64,000 nucleotides of DNA from a virus, in IMG/VR virus record IMGVR_UViG_3300042895_001344, positions 124,001 through 188,000 of that record. The stretch is one strand, 5' to 3'. Under the pieces are notes generated by a model. That model saw only the letters and a program-made list of their open reading frames with translations, was not told the DNA's origin and ran no database searches. A program made the translations under genes and the position numbers. Position 1 is the first letter of the stretch; each line of letters opens with the position of its first letter. This document shows, one piece after another, positions 41,101 through 48,697 of this stretch.

Positions 41101-41316
41101 ATGGAATTTTATAGTCGTGAGATACAAATTATGCGTCAATCACAAAGTAAAATGGCATTGGAATATGTAACATCAGTTGGTGTTTCTGTTACTCTTGAGG
41201 AGTTGGTAAGGATTACCGATTTATTTGTGGAGATATGTTTACGTCCACAAGATGATAATCTTAAACAAAGAATTAAGGCATTAGATAAATGGTTAGAAGA
41301 AAAGAAAAATAAATAA
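41101..41316 (+). CDS. Small helical protein, unknown function
   Basis: This 71-residue protein, beginning MEFYSREIQIMRQSQSKMAL, is helical with a VTLEELVRITDLFVEICL stretch and a charged C-terminus (KALDKWLEEKKNK). It has an SSB-like or regulator-like size but no motif. It ends 1 nt before the dUTPase start, so the two are likely co-expressed. Confidence 0.55.
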   Translation: MEFYSREIQIMRQSQSKMALEYVTSVGVSVTLEELVRITDLFVEICLRPQDDNLKQRIKALDKWLEEKKNK

Positions 41317-41317
41317 A

Positions 41318-41950
41318 ATGGACCAAAAAGAAGCTGAAGAATATTTAAAAAAATTAGAAGATTTTGAAAAAACAATCGGAACCGATAATGAAGATGATTT
41401 AGATTTAAATTTTATGTCGGAGTTAAATGAATTGTTGACAAAATTACAAGAAGAATTACAACCAATTCAACCTGTTACTGAACAAAATATAATTAACACT
41501 CAACCAACGATGACGGGTGGGGGTGTTTTAGTTAAAGTAAAAAAATTAGATACAAATGCGGTTATTCCTTCATATTCAAAAGTTGGTGATGCTGGTATGG
41601 ATTTAACAATCACAAAAGAAATTGAAAATACATCATTTAGTGTATCGTATGGTTTTGGTATTGCAATGGAAATTCCTAAAGGTTATGTTGGGTTAGTATT
41701 TCCTCGTTCATCAGTTAGAAATCAAGATTTAATATTATCAAATTGTGTTGGTGTTATTGATAGTGGATATAGAGGTGAATTACAAGCAACATTTAAGAAA
41801 ACTCAAGGTTTGGATTCAATTAAATATAAAGTGGGTGAAAGAGGTGCACAGATTATCATATTACCTTATCCTACTATATATATGACTGAAGTTCCTGAAT
41901 TATCAGATACTGAAAGAGGTAGTGGTGGATTTGGATCTACGGGAAAATAG
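41318..41950 (+). CDS. dut: dUTPase (deoxyuridine triphosphate nucleotidohydrolase)
   Basis: All five trimeric dUTPase motifs are present: I DAGMDL (91-96), II PRSSV (129-133), III GVIDSGYRGE (145-154), IV GERGAQII (173-180), and V RGSGGFGSTG (200-209). The enzyme hydrolyses dUTP to dUMP and pyrophosphate, keeping uracil out of phage DNA and providing dUMP for thymidylate synthesis. The first 65 residues are an unusual acidic, Leu/Glu-rich helical extension (EEYLKKLEDFEKTIG) not seen in simple dUTPases. It may be a protein-binding arm. The ATG choice follows from the 1-nt gap to the previous stop. Confidence 0.93.
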   Translation: MDQKEAEEYLKKLEDFEKTIGTDNEDDLDLNFMSELNELLTKLQEELQPIQPVTEQNIINTQPTMTGGGVLVKVKKLDTNAVIPSYSKVGDAGMDLTITKEIENTSFSVSYGFGIAMEIPKGYVGLVFPRSSVRNQDLILSNCVGVIDSGYRGELQATFKKTQGLDSIKYKVGERGAQIIILPYPTIYMTEVPELSDTERGSGGFGSTGK

Positions 41951-41953
41951 TGA

Positions 41954-41961
41954 TATTTATA
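41954..41961 (+). promoter_or_regulatory. TATTTATA box upstream of phoH
   Basis: TGATATTTATAAAC ends 32 nt before the TTG start of the PhoH-like gene. Confidence 0.4.
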
Positions 41962-41993
41962 AACAATAAACGGATCATTTAAAACTATCAACT

Positions 41994-42725
41994 TTGGCGT
42001 ATAAAACAAAAACCAAGACAACCAACCACCCACCCGTATTAGTAGAAGAAAAGAAAGTATCACATAAAGATAGGATTAGACAAATCATCAAACGTCCTAA
42101 AGAAAAGTTCCTAACCAAAAACCAAGAAACCTATTGGAATATTCTTGGAGAAAATCAAATTACATTATGTTTCGGTCCCGCAGGTGTAGGTAAATCCTAC
42201 ATAGCAATGAAACGTGCAGTAGACCTATTATACGACGATTCTAACAAGTATGAGAAGATTATCATAGTAAGACCCGCAGTTGAAGCTGAGGAGAAATTAG
42301 GGTCACTTCCAGGGGGATTAGAAGAGAAATTAGATCCATACATATACCCATCATATTATCTATTAAATAAGATTATCGGGAAAGAGGCTCGTGAAGAACT
42401 AAAAGATCAAGGTTATATCGAAGTTGCTGCCCTTGCTTACATGAGAGGTTGGAACGTAGATAATACTATCCTTGTTTTTGAAGAAGCTCAAAATGCTACA
42501 CCATCTCAAATTAAGTTATTATTAACTCGTATCGGTTTTAATTCTAAATTCTTTATTTCGGGTGATCTTGAACAATCAGACAAATATCGCGACAAAACAA
42601 AATCAGGACTTTACGATGCTAAAATGAGATTACAAGATGTTAAAGGAATTGGTTTATTTGAATTCGGAATGCAAGATATTGTAAGGAACCCTATCATCGG
42701 TGAAATATTGAATAGATACGATTAG
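41994..42725 (+). CDS. phoH: PhoH-like ATPase
   Basis: This 243-residue protein has the PhoH core: Walker A GPAGVGKS (61-68), IVRPAVEAEEKLGSLPG (91-107), an AYMRGWNVDN segment, and Walker B ILVFEEAQN (159-167). PhoH-like proteins are widespread in phages, and their role is still debated (RNA metabolism or phosphate stress). The start is TTG at 41994: no in-frame ATG occurs between the upstream stop and the Walker A motif. The gene is preceded by a late-type box. Confidence 0.9.
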   Translation: MAYKTKTKTTNHPPVLVEEKKVSHKDRIRQIIKRPKEKFLTKNQETYWNILGENQITLCFGPAGVGKSYIAMKRAVDLLYDDSNKYEKIIIVRPAVEAEEKLGSLPGGLEEKLDPYIYPSYYLLNKIIGKEAREELKDQGYIEVAALAYMRGWNVDNTILVFEEAQNATPSQIKLLLTRIGFNSKFFISGDLEQSDKYRDKTKSGLYDAKMRLQDVKGIGLFEFGMQDIVRNPIIGEILNRYD

Positions 42726-42762
42726 TATTTACTTATAATTCAATTCGTTGTATATTTTTACA

Positions 42763-43449
42763 ATGGAAATATATATTAGTATTGATGGTGTTTTAAGAAA
42801 TACAATTCAAAAGTTTGATTATCATTATAATGAATCATATTTCAATAGTGATATTACAATTGAAGATGAAGAAGAAAACACATTTGAATATGCAGTTACT
42901 GAACCTATTCAAAATGATAATCTTTTAAATTCTTACAAATTTCAATCACAAGAAGAGTTTGAAAACTTTTTATTCATTGAATACCCAATTGAAATATTTG
43001 GTCATGCTGGATTAAGTTATTCAACTACATTTACCGATTTACATAAAATTTTATTTGATAATCCCGAACATAATTTTACATTAGTTGGGTTGGACGAATT
43101 AGGTAAATCTAAACCTGCAACATTATTCTTTTTATCTAAAAATGGTTTTCTTGGTAATAATATTAAATTTATTAAAACAAAAGATATTGAAGATAATTGG
43201 AAACAATGCGATGTGTGGATCACCGACAATAAAAAGATTATTGACTTAATTCCTGAGAATAAAACTGGAATCAAATTCAATACCACTTATAATCAATTCT
43301 TTACTTATGGTAAAGAAATATCTAAATTAATAGAAATAAACGAACCATGGTTGAAATCTTTGGAAAAAACTACTACATTGACCTTGACGGAATCACAGAG
43401 AAGTGTAGAACAGGAGGAACCATCCCAGACGAAGACGGAACTGAAGTAA
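42763..43449 (+). CDS. HAD-like protein with a degenerate first motif
   Basis: The ATG at 42763 (MEIYISIDGVLRN) is preferred over an upstream in-frame TTG. The sequence shows a HAD-phosphatase pattern. The N-terminal strand IYISIDGVLRN aligns with motif I (hhhDxDG), but Ser replaces the nucleophile Asp. TLVGLDELGKSKPATLFFLS supplies a central helix/strand, and DVWITDNKKIIDLIP near residue 175 fits the acidic motif IV. Without the nucleophile a phosphatase is unlikely, so it may be a binding protein. It is overlapped at its 3' end by 103 nt of the next gene, so the last 34 residues of this protein (Glu/Thr/Gln-rich) are constrained by two frames. Confidence 0.5.
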   Translation: MEIYISIDGVLRNTIQKFDYHYNESYFNSDITIEDEEENTFEYAVTEPIQNDNLLNSYKFQSQEEFENFLFIEYPIEIFGHAGLSYSTTFTDLHKILFDNPEHNFTLVGLDELGKSKPATLFFLSKNGFLGNNIKFIKTKDIEDNWKQCDVWITDNKKIIDLIPENKTGIKFNTTYNQFFTYGKEISKLIEINEPWLKSLEKTTTLTLTESQRSVEQEEPSQTKTELK

Positions 43450-43631
43450 CCGAAGTAAACATATTCAAATACGAAATTATAAAAATGTGTTTGGATAGAG
43501 TTTTAGGTGAAATTGACGAAGTTGACGAAGGGCTTGGAAAATTTGCACAAGAAGGAACATCAGTATCTTTCAGAATTGCATTTAACACATTAATAAAAAA
43601 TCAAATTTTAATAGAAGACGAAGATGAGTAA
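43347..43631 (+). CDS. Small acidic protein overlapping the previous gene
   Basis: This 94-residue protein begins MVEIFGKNYYIDLDGITEKC. A YYIDLDGITEKC stretch, a Thr/Asp-rich segment and VNIFKYEIIKMCLDRVLGEI read like a family common in T4-like phages, though I do not know its role. Its first 103 nt lie within the preceding HAD-like gene in another frame. The good match of its N-terminus to the remembered pattern supports this start rather than a later Met. It overlaps the next gene by 8 nt. Confidence 0.6.
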   Translation: MVEIFGKNYYIDLDGITEKCRTGGTIPDEDGTEVTEVNIFKYEIIKMCLDRVLGEIDEVDEGLGKFAQEGTSVSFRIAFNTLIKNQILIEDEDE

Positions 43632-44679
43632 AGAAAACATAGAAAAACTTGAATCAGCCTTAGGAAGGTTAGAAACAAAAGAAAACGTTATATATTTTTT
43701 AACGTACGATACTAAAAATAATGCGAGAGCAGCGATTAAACATATCTATGATATGGCTTTAACGTTAAAAGAAAATGGACACACTCCAAAAATTTTAACA
43801 GAAGATAAATCATATATTAGACCTGAATGGTTAGGTGAAAAATATGATGATTTAGAACTTGTTTCAATTAAAGAAGACAAAATCAATATTCAAATTGATG
43901 ATGTGATTGTTGTTCCTGAATATTATTCAAATGTACTACAACAATTATCAAATGTAAGATGTACTAAAGTTATGTTGATACAACAAAAAGAATATATTTT
44001 TGAAACATTACCAGTTGGTAGTCGTTGGAGTGATTATGGATTTGATCGTGTAATCGTAACCACCGAGTCAACTAAAAAATATGTACAAGAATTATTTCCA
44101 GAATCTTTAGTTCATATTATCCCACCAATTATTGGTGATAATTTTAAACCTACTGAAGGTATTGTAAAACCTTACATTGCAATTAGTTGTAGAGATAGAG
44201 TTAAACATAGAAAATTCATTTCTGAATTTTATATCAAATATCCTCATTTACGTTGGATCACATTTAAAGATATGGTTCAAATGACATATGAAGAATTCTC
44301 AGAAGGACTAAAAGATTGTATGGTTTCATTATGGGCCGATGACGAATCAACATTTGGTACGTTCCCATTAGAATCAATGAAATCGGGTGTTCCGATTATT
44401 GGTAAAATACCAAGTACAGAACCTGATTGGTTAAATGAAAATGGTATGTGGACTTATGATGAAAATAAATTAGTTGACATTTTAGGGACATTTGTTTTAG
44501 CTTGGTTAGATGGTGTTGAATTAACTGATGAAGTTAAACAAAAAATGAAAGATACTTTATTACCATATGATACTGAAATAACTAAAAATAATATCTTATC
44601 AATTTTCAATTCATTTACCAATAAAAGAGTTGAGACTTTATCGAAGGCATTAGAAAATCTAAAAAAAGAACAAGAATAA
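43624..44679 (+). CDS. Glycosyltransferase-like protein, GT-B type
   Basis: This 351-residue protein shows a GT-B pattern: an N-terminal domain with VIYFLTYDTKNNARAAIKHI and a KVMLIQQKEYIFETLPVGSR segment, and a C-terminal domain with VKPYIAISCRDRVKHRKFIS, a SLWADDESTFGTFPLESMKS stretch and IIGKIPSTEPDWL. The ESMKSGVPIIG pattern is typical of the donor-binding site. Its place between small genes and a GT-A enzyme suggests a sugar-modification cassette. The acceptor is unknown. Confidence 0.65.
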   Translation: MSKENIEKLESALGRLETKENVIYFLTYDTKNNARAAIKHIYDMALTLKENGHTPKILTEDKSYIRPEWLGEKYDDLELVSIKEDKINIQIDDVIVVPEYYSNVLQQLSNVRCTKVMLIQQKEYIFETLPVGSRWSDYGFDRVIVTTESTKKYVQELFPESLVHIIPPIIGDNFKPTEGIVKPYIAISCRDRVKHRKFISEFYIKYPHLRWITFKDMVQMTYEEFSEGLKDCMVSLWADDESTFGTFPLESMKSGVPIIGKIPSTEPDWLNENGMWTYDENKLVDILGTFVLAWLDGVELTDEVKQKMKDTLLPYDTEITKNNILSIFNSFTNKRVETLSKALENLKKEQE

Positions 44680-44680
44680 T

Positions 44681-45460
44681 ATGAAAAATATAACAGTAAT
44701 TTTACCTGTACATAGACTAGATGGCATTTATAAAGAAATGTTAGATAATTCGATTAAATCAGTTGAACAATTTCATAATGATGTTAACTTATCAATAGTA
44801 TGTCCACCATCATTAAAAACAGAATTAGTAAATTTATCTGAAGTTTTAGAAATTGAAGTTATTTCTAACAATGGTAAAACTGATTTTTGTTCTCAAGTAA
44901 ATTTGGGAATTGAAAAATGTAAAACTGAATGGTTTAGTATTTTAGAAATTGATGATGAGTATAAATCAATTTGGTTAAAATCAACAAACGAATATGTTAA
45001 AACATATACCGATGTTGATGTATTTTTACCTGTAGTTAAGGATATTAATGTTGATGGAAATTTTGTAAGTTTTACAAATGAATCAACTTGGGCATATGGG
45101 TTTACTGAAAAACAAGGTATATTGGATAATGAAGTTTTATTAGATTTTCAAAACTATCAAATTAGTGGTGGACTTTATAAAACACAAGTTATTAAAGATA
45201 ATGGTTCATTAAAAGAAAATATCAAGTTAACATTTGGTTATGAGTTTTTATTAAGATTAACACATAACAATATTAAGGTTATGACCGTACCAAGAGTAGG
45301 ATATCAACACTTAAACTTTAGAGAGGATTCGTTATTTTGGTCATATAAAAACGATGAAACTAATAAGATTAGTGAAGATGAGGCTAAGTTTTGGTTGGAG
45401 ACGGCAAAGAAGGAATTTTTCTTTAAAAATAAACGAGATGTAAATTATGAAATAGCTTAA
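44681..45460 (+). CDS. GT-A (family 2-like) glycosyltransferase
   Basis: This 259-residue protein opens with NITVILPVHRLDGIYKEMLD, the standard GT2 first strand and loop. EWFSILEIDDEYKSIWL near residue 87 gives the metal-binding region: EIDDEY stands where family members have a DxD motif. GGLYKTQVIKDNGSLKENIK follows. The gene starts 1 nt after the GT-B gene and ends overlapping the sigma factor start by 1 nt, so the three are probably expressed together. It may act with the two GT-B enzymes, making three glycosyltransferases within 6 kb. Confidence 0.7.
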   Translation: MKNITVILPVHRLDGIYKEMLDNSIKSVEQFHNDVNLSIVCPPSLKTELVNLSEVLEIEVISNNGKTDFCSQVNLGIEKCKTEWFSILEIDDEYKSIWLKSTNEYVKTYTDVDVFLPVVKDINVDGNFVSFTNESTWAYGFTEKQGILDNEVLLDFQNYQISGGLYKTQVIKDNGSLKENIKLTFGYEFLLRLTHNNIKVMTVPRVGYQHLNFREDSLFWSYKNDETNKISEDEAKFWLETAKKEFFFKNKRDVNYEIA

Positions 45461-46161
45461 TGCCAAGACCAAGAACCCAAAAAATATATTTTGGGGAGGA
45501 TCAAGAGAAGGCGGTAGTCAATTACTTAGAAAGTACTGATGAAGCAGAAAAAAATAAGATATTCAATGAATATTTACGTGAACCCCTAATTATAATGGTC
45601 GAATCAATTATTCGACGTTATAAACTTTATAGAAAAGATATGGAATTTGAAGAGATTCATACAGACACCATGTCCTTTCTTATAACAAAGATCAACAAGT
45701 TTGATCATACCAAGAATACCAAAGCATATTCTTATTTTGGTACCATCTGTAAAAACTACCTTATGGGTGCAATACAGAAGGATACAAAGGAACAAAACAG
45801 ACAAGTATCGTATGATGATATATCCTCAGATTTTGAAGATAGTAAAGACCTTTCATATGTAATTGACGAATTCGTAGTTGATTACGCATCTGTAATTGTA
45901 AAACTTACCGTGGATTTAGAAAATTTTGTGGAAAAGGAAAAAAACCTATCTGATAATGAAAGAAAACTGGGTTATGCATTATTAGAAATTTTTGGAAACT
46001 TCGATAAGATATTTCAAGTAGGAGATGGTAATAAATTCAATAAGAACCTCATTTTACTCTCTTTAAGAGAAATGACCTCATTATCAACAAAAGAGATTAG
46101 AGTCTCCCTAAAACGTTACAAGAAATTATATGACGGTATTTTGGGTGGGTTTTTAGAATAA
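45460..46161 (+). CDS. Late-transcription sigma factor, gp55-like
   Basis: This 233-residue protein has a sigma-70 region 2 pattern: LIIMVESIIRRYKLYRKDME near 43-62, then FLITKINKFDHTKNTKAYSY (72-91) and FGTICKNYLMGAIQKD (92-107). Such sigma factors recruit RNA polymerase to phage late promoters in T4 (gp55). The C-terminal half is helical (GYALLEIFGNFDKIFQVGDG) without a clear region 4, as in gp55. The probable target is the TATTTATA box in front of many virion genes. It starts on the last base of the glycosyltransferase stop region. Confidence 0.75.
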   Translation: MPRPRTQKIYFGEDQEKAVVNYLESTDEAEKNKIFNEYLREPLIIMVESIIRRYKLYRKDMEFEEIHTDTMSFLITKINKFDHTKNTKAYSYFGTICKNYLMGAIQKDTKEQNRQVSYDDISSDFEDSKDLSYVIDEFVVDYASVIVKLTVDLENFVEKEKNLSDNERKLGYALLEIFGNFDKIFQVGDGNKFNKNLILLSLREMTSLSTKEIRVSLKRYKKLYDGILGGFLE

Positions 46162-46164
46162 ATC

Positions 46165-46172
46165 TATTTATT
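46165..46172 (+). promoter_or_regulatory. TATTTATT, one-mismatch late-box candidate
   Basis: CTATTTATTGAT ends 3 nt before the ATG of the 126-residue gene. Confidence 0.35.
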
Positions 46173-46175
46173 GAT

Positions 46176-46556
46176 ATGAGAACACAAAGAAACAATATTA
46201 CATTAGATGTTGATTCGGCGTTAGCCTTAATGCAGGAGATCTACAACGATGTCGTTGAGAATAGAAATACCGCATCCACCATTTTGAGAAAAATGATGAG
46301 TTTTATGAAGGACGCTGAAGATATGAGTACAATCGGACCTGTTATTAAAGAACAACAGAAGATCCTTAACGATTGTACCGAGAAGAAAATTTCATTAGTT
46401 AAATTACAAAGTGTTTTACTTAAACAAACCACCGGTGGGTCTGGTGGTGGAGGTGGTTCTATGGGTAAATTGACTTTATCTGACGAAGATCGTGAGATTT
46501 TGGATAGATTGGTTAATGATGGAAATGATAATAAATCAACTAACTATTCATTATAA
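46176..46556 (+). CDS. Small protein downstream of the late sigma factor, unknown function
   Basis: This 126-residue protein begins MRTQRNNITLDVDSALALMQ. It is helical (IYNDVVENRNTASTILRKMM), with a Gly-rich break (GGSGGGGGS) near residue 91-99 and a C-terminal LTLSDEDREILDRLV helix. Size and position beside the sigma gene recall T4 co-activator gp33, but no motif supports that. A one-mismatch late box sits 3 nt before the ATG. It overlaps the following structural gene by 1 nt. Confidence 0.5.
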   Translation: MRTQRNNITLDVDSALALMQEIYNDVVENRNTASTILRKMMSFMKDAEDMSTIGPVIKEQQKILNDCTEKKISLVKLQSVLLKQTTGGSGGGGGSMGKLTLSDEDREILDRLVNDGNDNKSTNYSL

Positions 46557-48490
46557 TGTTTGACAAATTAAAGACCAAAATTGATTTAATTCAGAAAAGT
46601 GTTGATAGTGCATCAGTTAAAATGGAAATTAATTCTGATGACTTTATTAAAAAACATGCTCCTAAATTACCAAATTTAGATGCTAAATTAGAACAGTTTA
46701 AATCTAAATTAGCAAACAAAAAAAAGAAAAAACAAAATCAAAAAAATATTTTTGAGGAAGTTATTAGTGTAGTAAATAAATTTTTAGAAGCGGGTAGAAA
46801 AGTTAATGATTCAAGTAGATTTCAATCTACTCAAAGATTAAGACAACACGTTATTGATTCTGTAGAAGTCACATCTAATTCCGCAAAACAAATTTTAATG
46901 GATTGCGTTAAAAGTGCGTTTTTTGCAAATGGAGGAATATGTGGTACTGATCGATTTCTTACAGGTGCCGATATGGACTCTGTAGTTATTTCACCAAAAG
47001 AGATTGATTTTTTAAATATGTTTAGAGTTCCACCAAAAAGTGATTATGGTGCAATAATGTATGAAAACCCCAAAAGAACGGGGGGTAATAAAGTTCAAGT
47101 AAATACAGGACTATATAATTCATTTACAGGAGGAACATTTGAATATGAAACACCAAGTAATAAAACATTATTTACATCAACTTGGAATACAAGTGATCAA
47201 ACATTTCAAATAAGTGGATTAACACAGGGTCCAGGTCTTGGACAATATGGTATTATTAAAGTAGAAGATTTCTTTAATGATTATTATTCAAATATAGAAA
47301 TGCCAGATTTAAATGAAATTGTAAAGAAAGCGATGTTACTTACTTTAAAGGCGGCTAGTGTCAGTGCAGATAAAACCGGTGTAAAAGTCGGAGGATCTGC
47401 AACAGGAATGGAAAATCCTTTAGATTTTACCCCTTCATTAGATGAGGCAATTAATAACTTGGAAAGAATGTTAAATAAATTGTTTGCTTTTTGTAATAAC
47501 CAAACCGAACAATTGAGTGGACAAACTCCAACAAATCTATTTCACGAAAATGAAGAACCCGATGAATTTTATTTTGATTTTGATGACGTTGAAGGAATTG
47601 ATATAGATTCTGAAGATGCGAGAAGAAGAAAAGTTTTAAAATTTGTGGACTGTAACAACTTTGAGGTTCCTTATAATACGGTTCATATTGAGGACTTTAT
47701 TTATTTAGAAGATAAAACGGATCTAAGAACATTGATAGACGGTGCATTAAATAAAGCTGCGTCAGATGCATATGAACAATCTAATTTTGCAATTGACTTA
47801 CCTAGTTTTCAATTATCCATAAATTTATCTTTTATCTTCAATATACCTAAGGCCTTAATAATGAGTGTAATATCACCTAAGATGTTTTTACCATTTGTAA
47901 TAATTTATAAATTATTCACAGCGGGAGCAAAACAATTGATATTCGATGTAAAAACAATAATGAAATTATTGAAAAAGATTTTCTTATGTACAATTAACCA
48001 ATTGTTTTGGAAATTTTTACGTGAGTTTTGGAAAAGAGTTAAAGCCGACCTTAAGAATTTTTTAAAAAGAATAATACAAAAAATATTAAGAGATAAGTTT
48101 AGAAGATATTATATAGTAATTGCCGCGTTGATTGCATTATTAAAAAGAATAATTGAAACTGGTATAAATAACTGTGCGGATTTAATTGGTGCAATTGGTG
48201 CTGCAATTGACGGCGCATTAAGTGCATCGGGGGGTTTAAACATACCAAACGTCCTTTTATTAATTGCAGATAAATTACCTGGTTTTAGTGCGGTTAAAAC
48301 ATCTATGGACGTTAATGAAAAAATGGAAGCGATGGGGATTCCAACAGGAGATGTAAATGGAGAACCTAACTATCACCTACTATCACATTCAGCGGCGATA
48401 GAGGGACTCGCCGATAATTTAGCAAAAACACCATTTATATCAATACCTAAAGCATCAGGTATACCGGTTGGTGCATTAATGAAACATTAA
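46556..48490 (+). CDS. Large virion-type protein with hydrophobic C-terminal region
   Basis: This 644-residue protein opens with a Lys-rich helical N-terminus (MFDKLKTKIDLIQKSVDSAS). Residues 95-260 include NSAKQILMDCVKSAFFANGG and an SPKEIDFLNMFRVPPKSDYG segment. From about residue 420 to 530 it is hydrophobic and basic, with alternating strongly hydrophobic (ALIMSVISPKMFLPFVIIYK) and Lys/Arg-rich helices, then YIVIAALIALLKRII near 521-535. This could be membrane-interacting, as in tail pilot proteins, or internal head protein. It has no N-terminal signal peptide. It precedes the gp5-like hub gene, hinting at the baseplate or DNA delivery. Confidence 0.5.
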   Translation: MFDKLKTKIDLIQKSVDSASVKMEINSDDFIKKHAPKLPNLDAKLEQFKSKLANKKKKKQNQKNIFEEVISVVNKFLEAGRKVNDSSRFQSTQRLRQHVIDSVEVTSNSAKQILMDCVKSAFFANGGICGTDRFLTGADMDSVVISPKEIDFLNMFRVPPKSDYGAIMYENPKRTGGNKVQVNTGLYNSFTGGTFEYETPSNKTLFTSTWNTSDQTFQISGLTQGPGLGQYGIIKVEDFFNDYYSNIEMPDLNEIVKKAMLLTLKAASVSADKTGVKVGGSATGMENPLDFTPSLDEAINNLERMLNKLFAFCNNQTEQLSGQTPTNLFHENEEPDEFYFDFDDVEGIDIDSEDARRRKVLKFVDCNNFEVPYNTVHIEDFIYLEDKTDLRTLIDGALNKAASDAYEQSNFAIDLPSFQLSINLSFIFNIPKALIMSVISPKMFLPFVIIYKLFTAGAKQLIFDVKTIMKLLKKIFLCTINQLFWKFLREFWKRVKADLKNFLKRIIQKILRDKFRRYYIVIAALIALLKRIIETGINNCADLIGAIGAAIDGALSASGGLNIPNVLLLIADKLPGFSAVKTSMDVNEKMEAMGIPTGDVNGEPNYHLLSHSAAIEGLADNLAKTPFISIPKASGIPVGALMKH

Positions 48491-48493
48491 GAT

Positions 48494-48697
48494 ATGGAAA
48501 GTCAAAAATTAATTGAAATTGCAAACGATGTAGAAAATAAATCTAATAAAGATTTAATGATTGTTGCGGATGAATTAAATGAGGAATTTGAAAAAACTAA
48601 AGAATTAATTATTGATTTAACCAGACATTTAGATGGTGTTGAAAGTTTATATAATAAGGTTAATAAAGAAATAGAAAAAAGATATACAGGGAAATGA
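48494..48697 (+). CDS. Small coiled-coil protein
   Basis: This 67-residue, acidic, helical protein (MESQKLIEIANDVENKSNKD, then LTRHLDGVESLYNKVNKEIE) is probably a coiled coil. It sits 3 nt after the preceding stop and overlaps the hub gene start by 4 nt (ATGA), so translation is coupled. Likely a baseplate assembly partner of the hub by position; the family is not recognised. Confidence 0.6.
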   Translation: MESQKLIEIANDVENKSNKDLMIVADELNEEFEKTKELIIDLTRHLDGVESLYNKVNKEIEKRYTGK

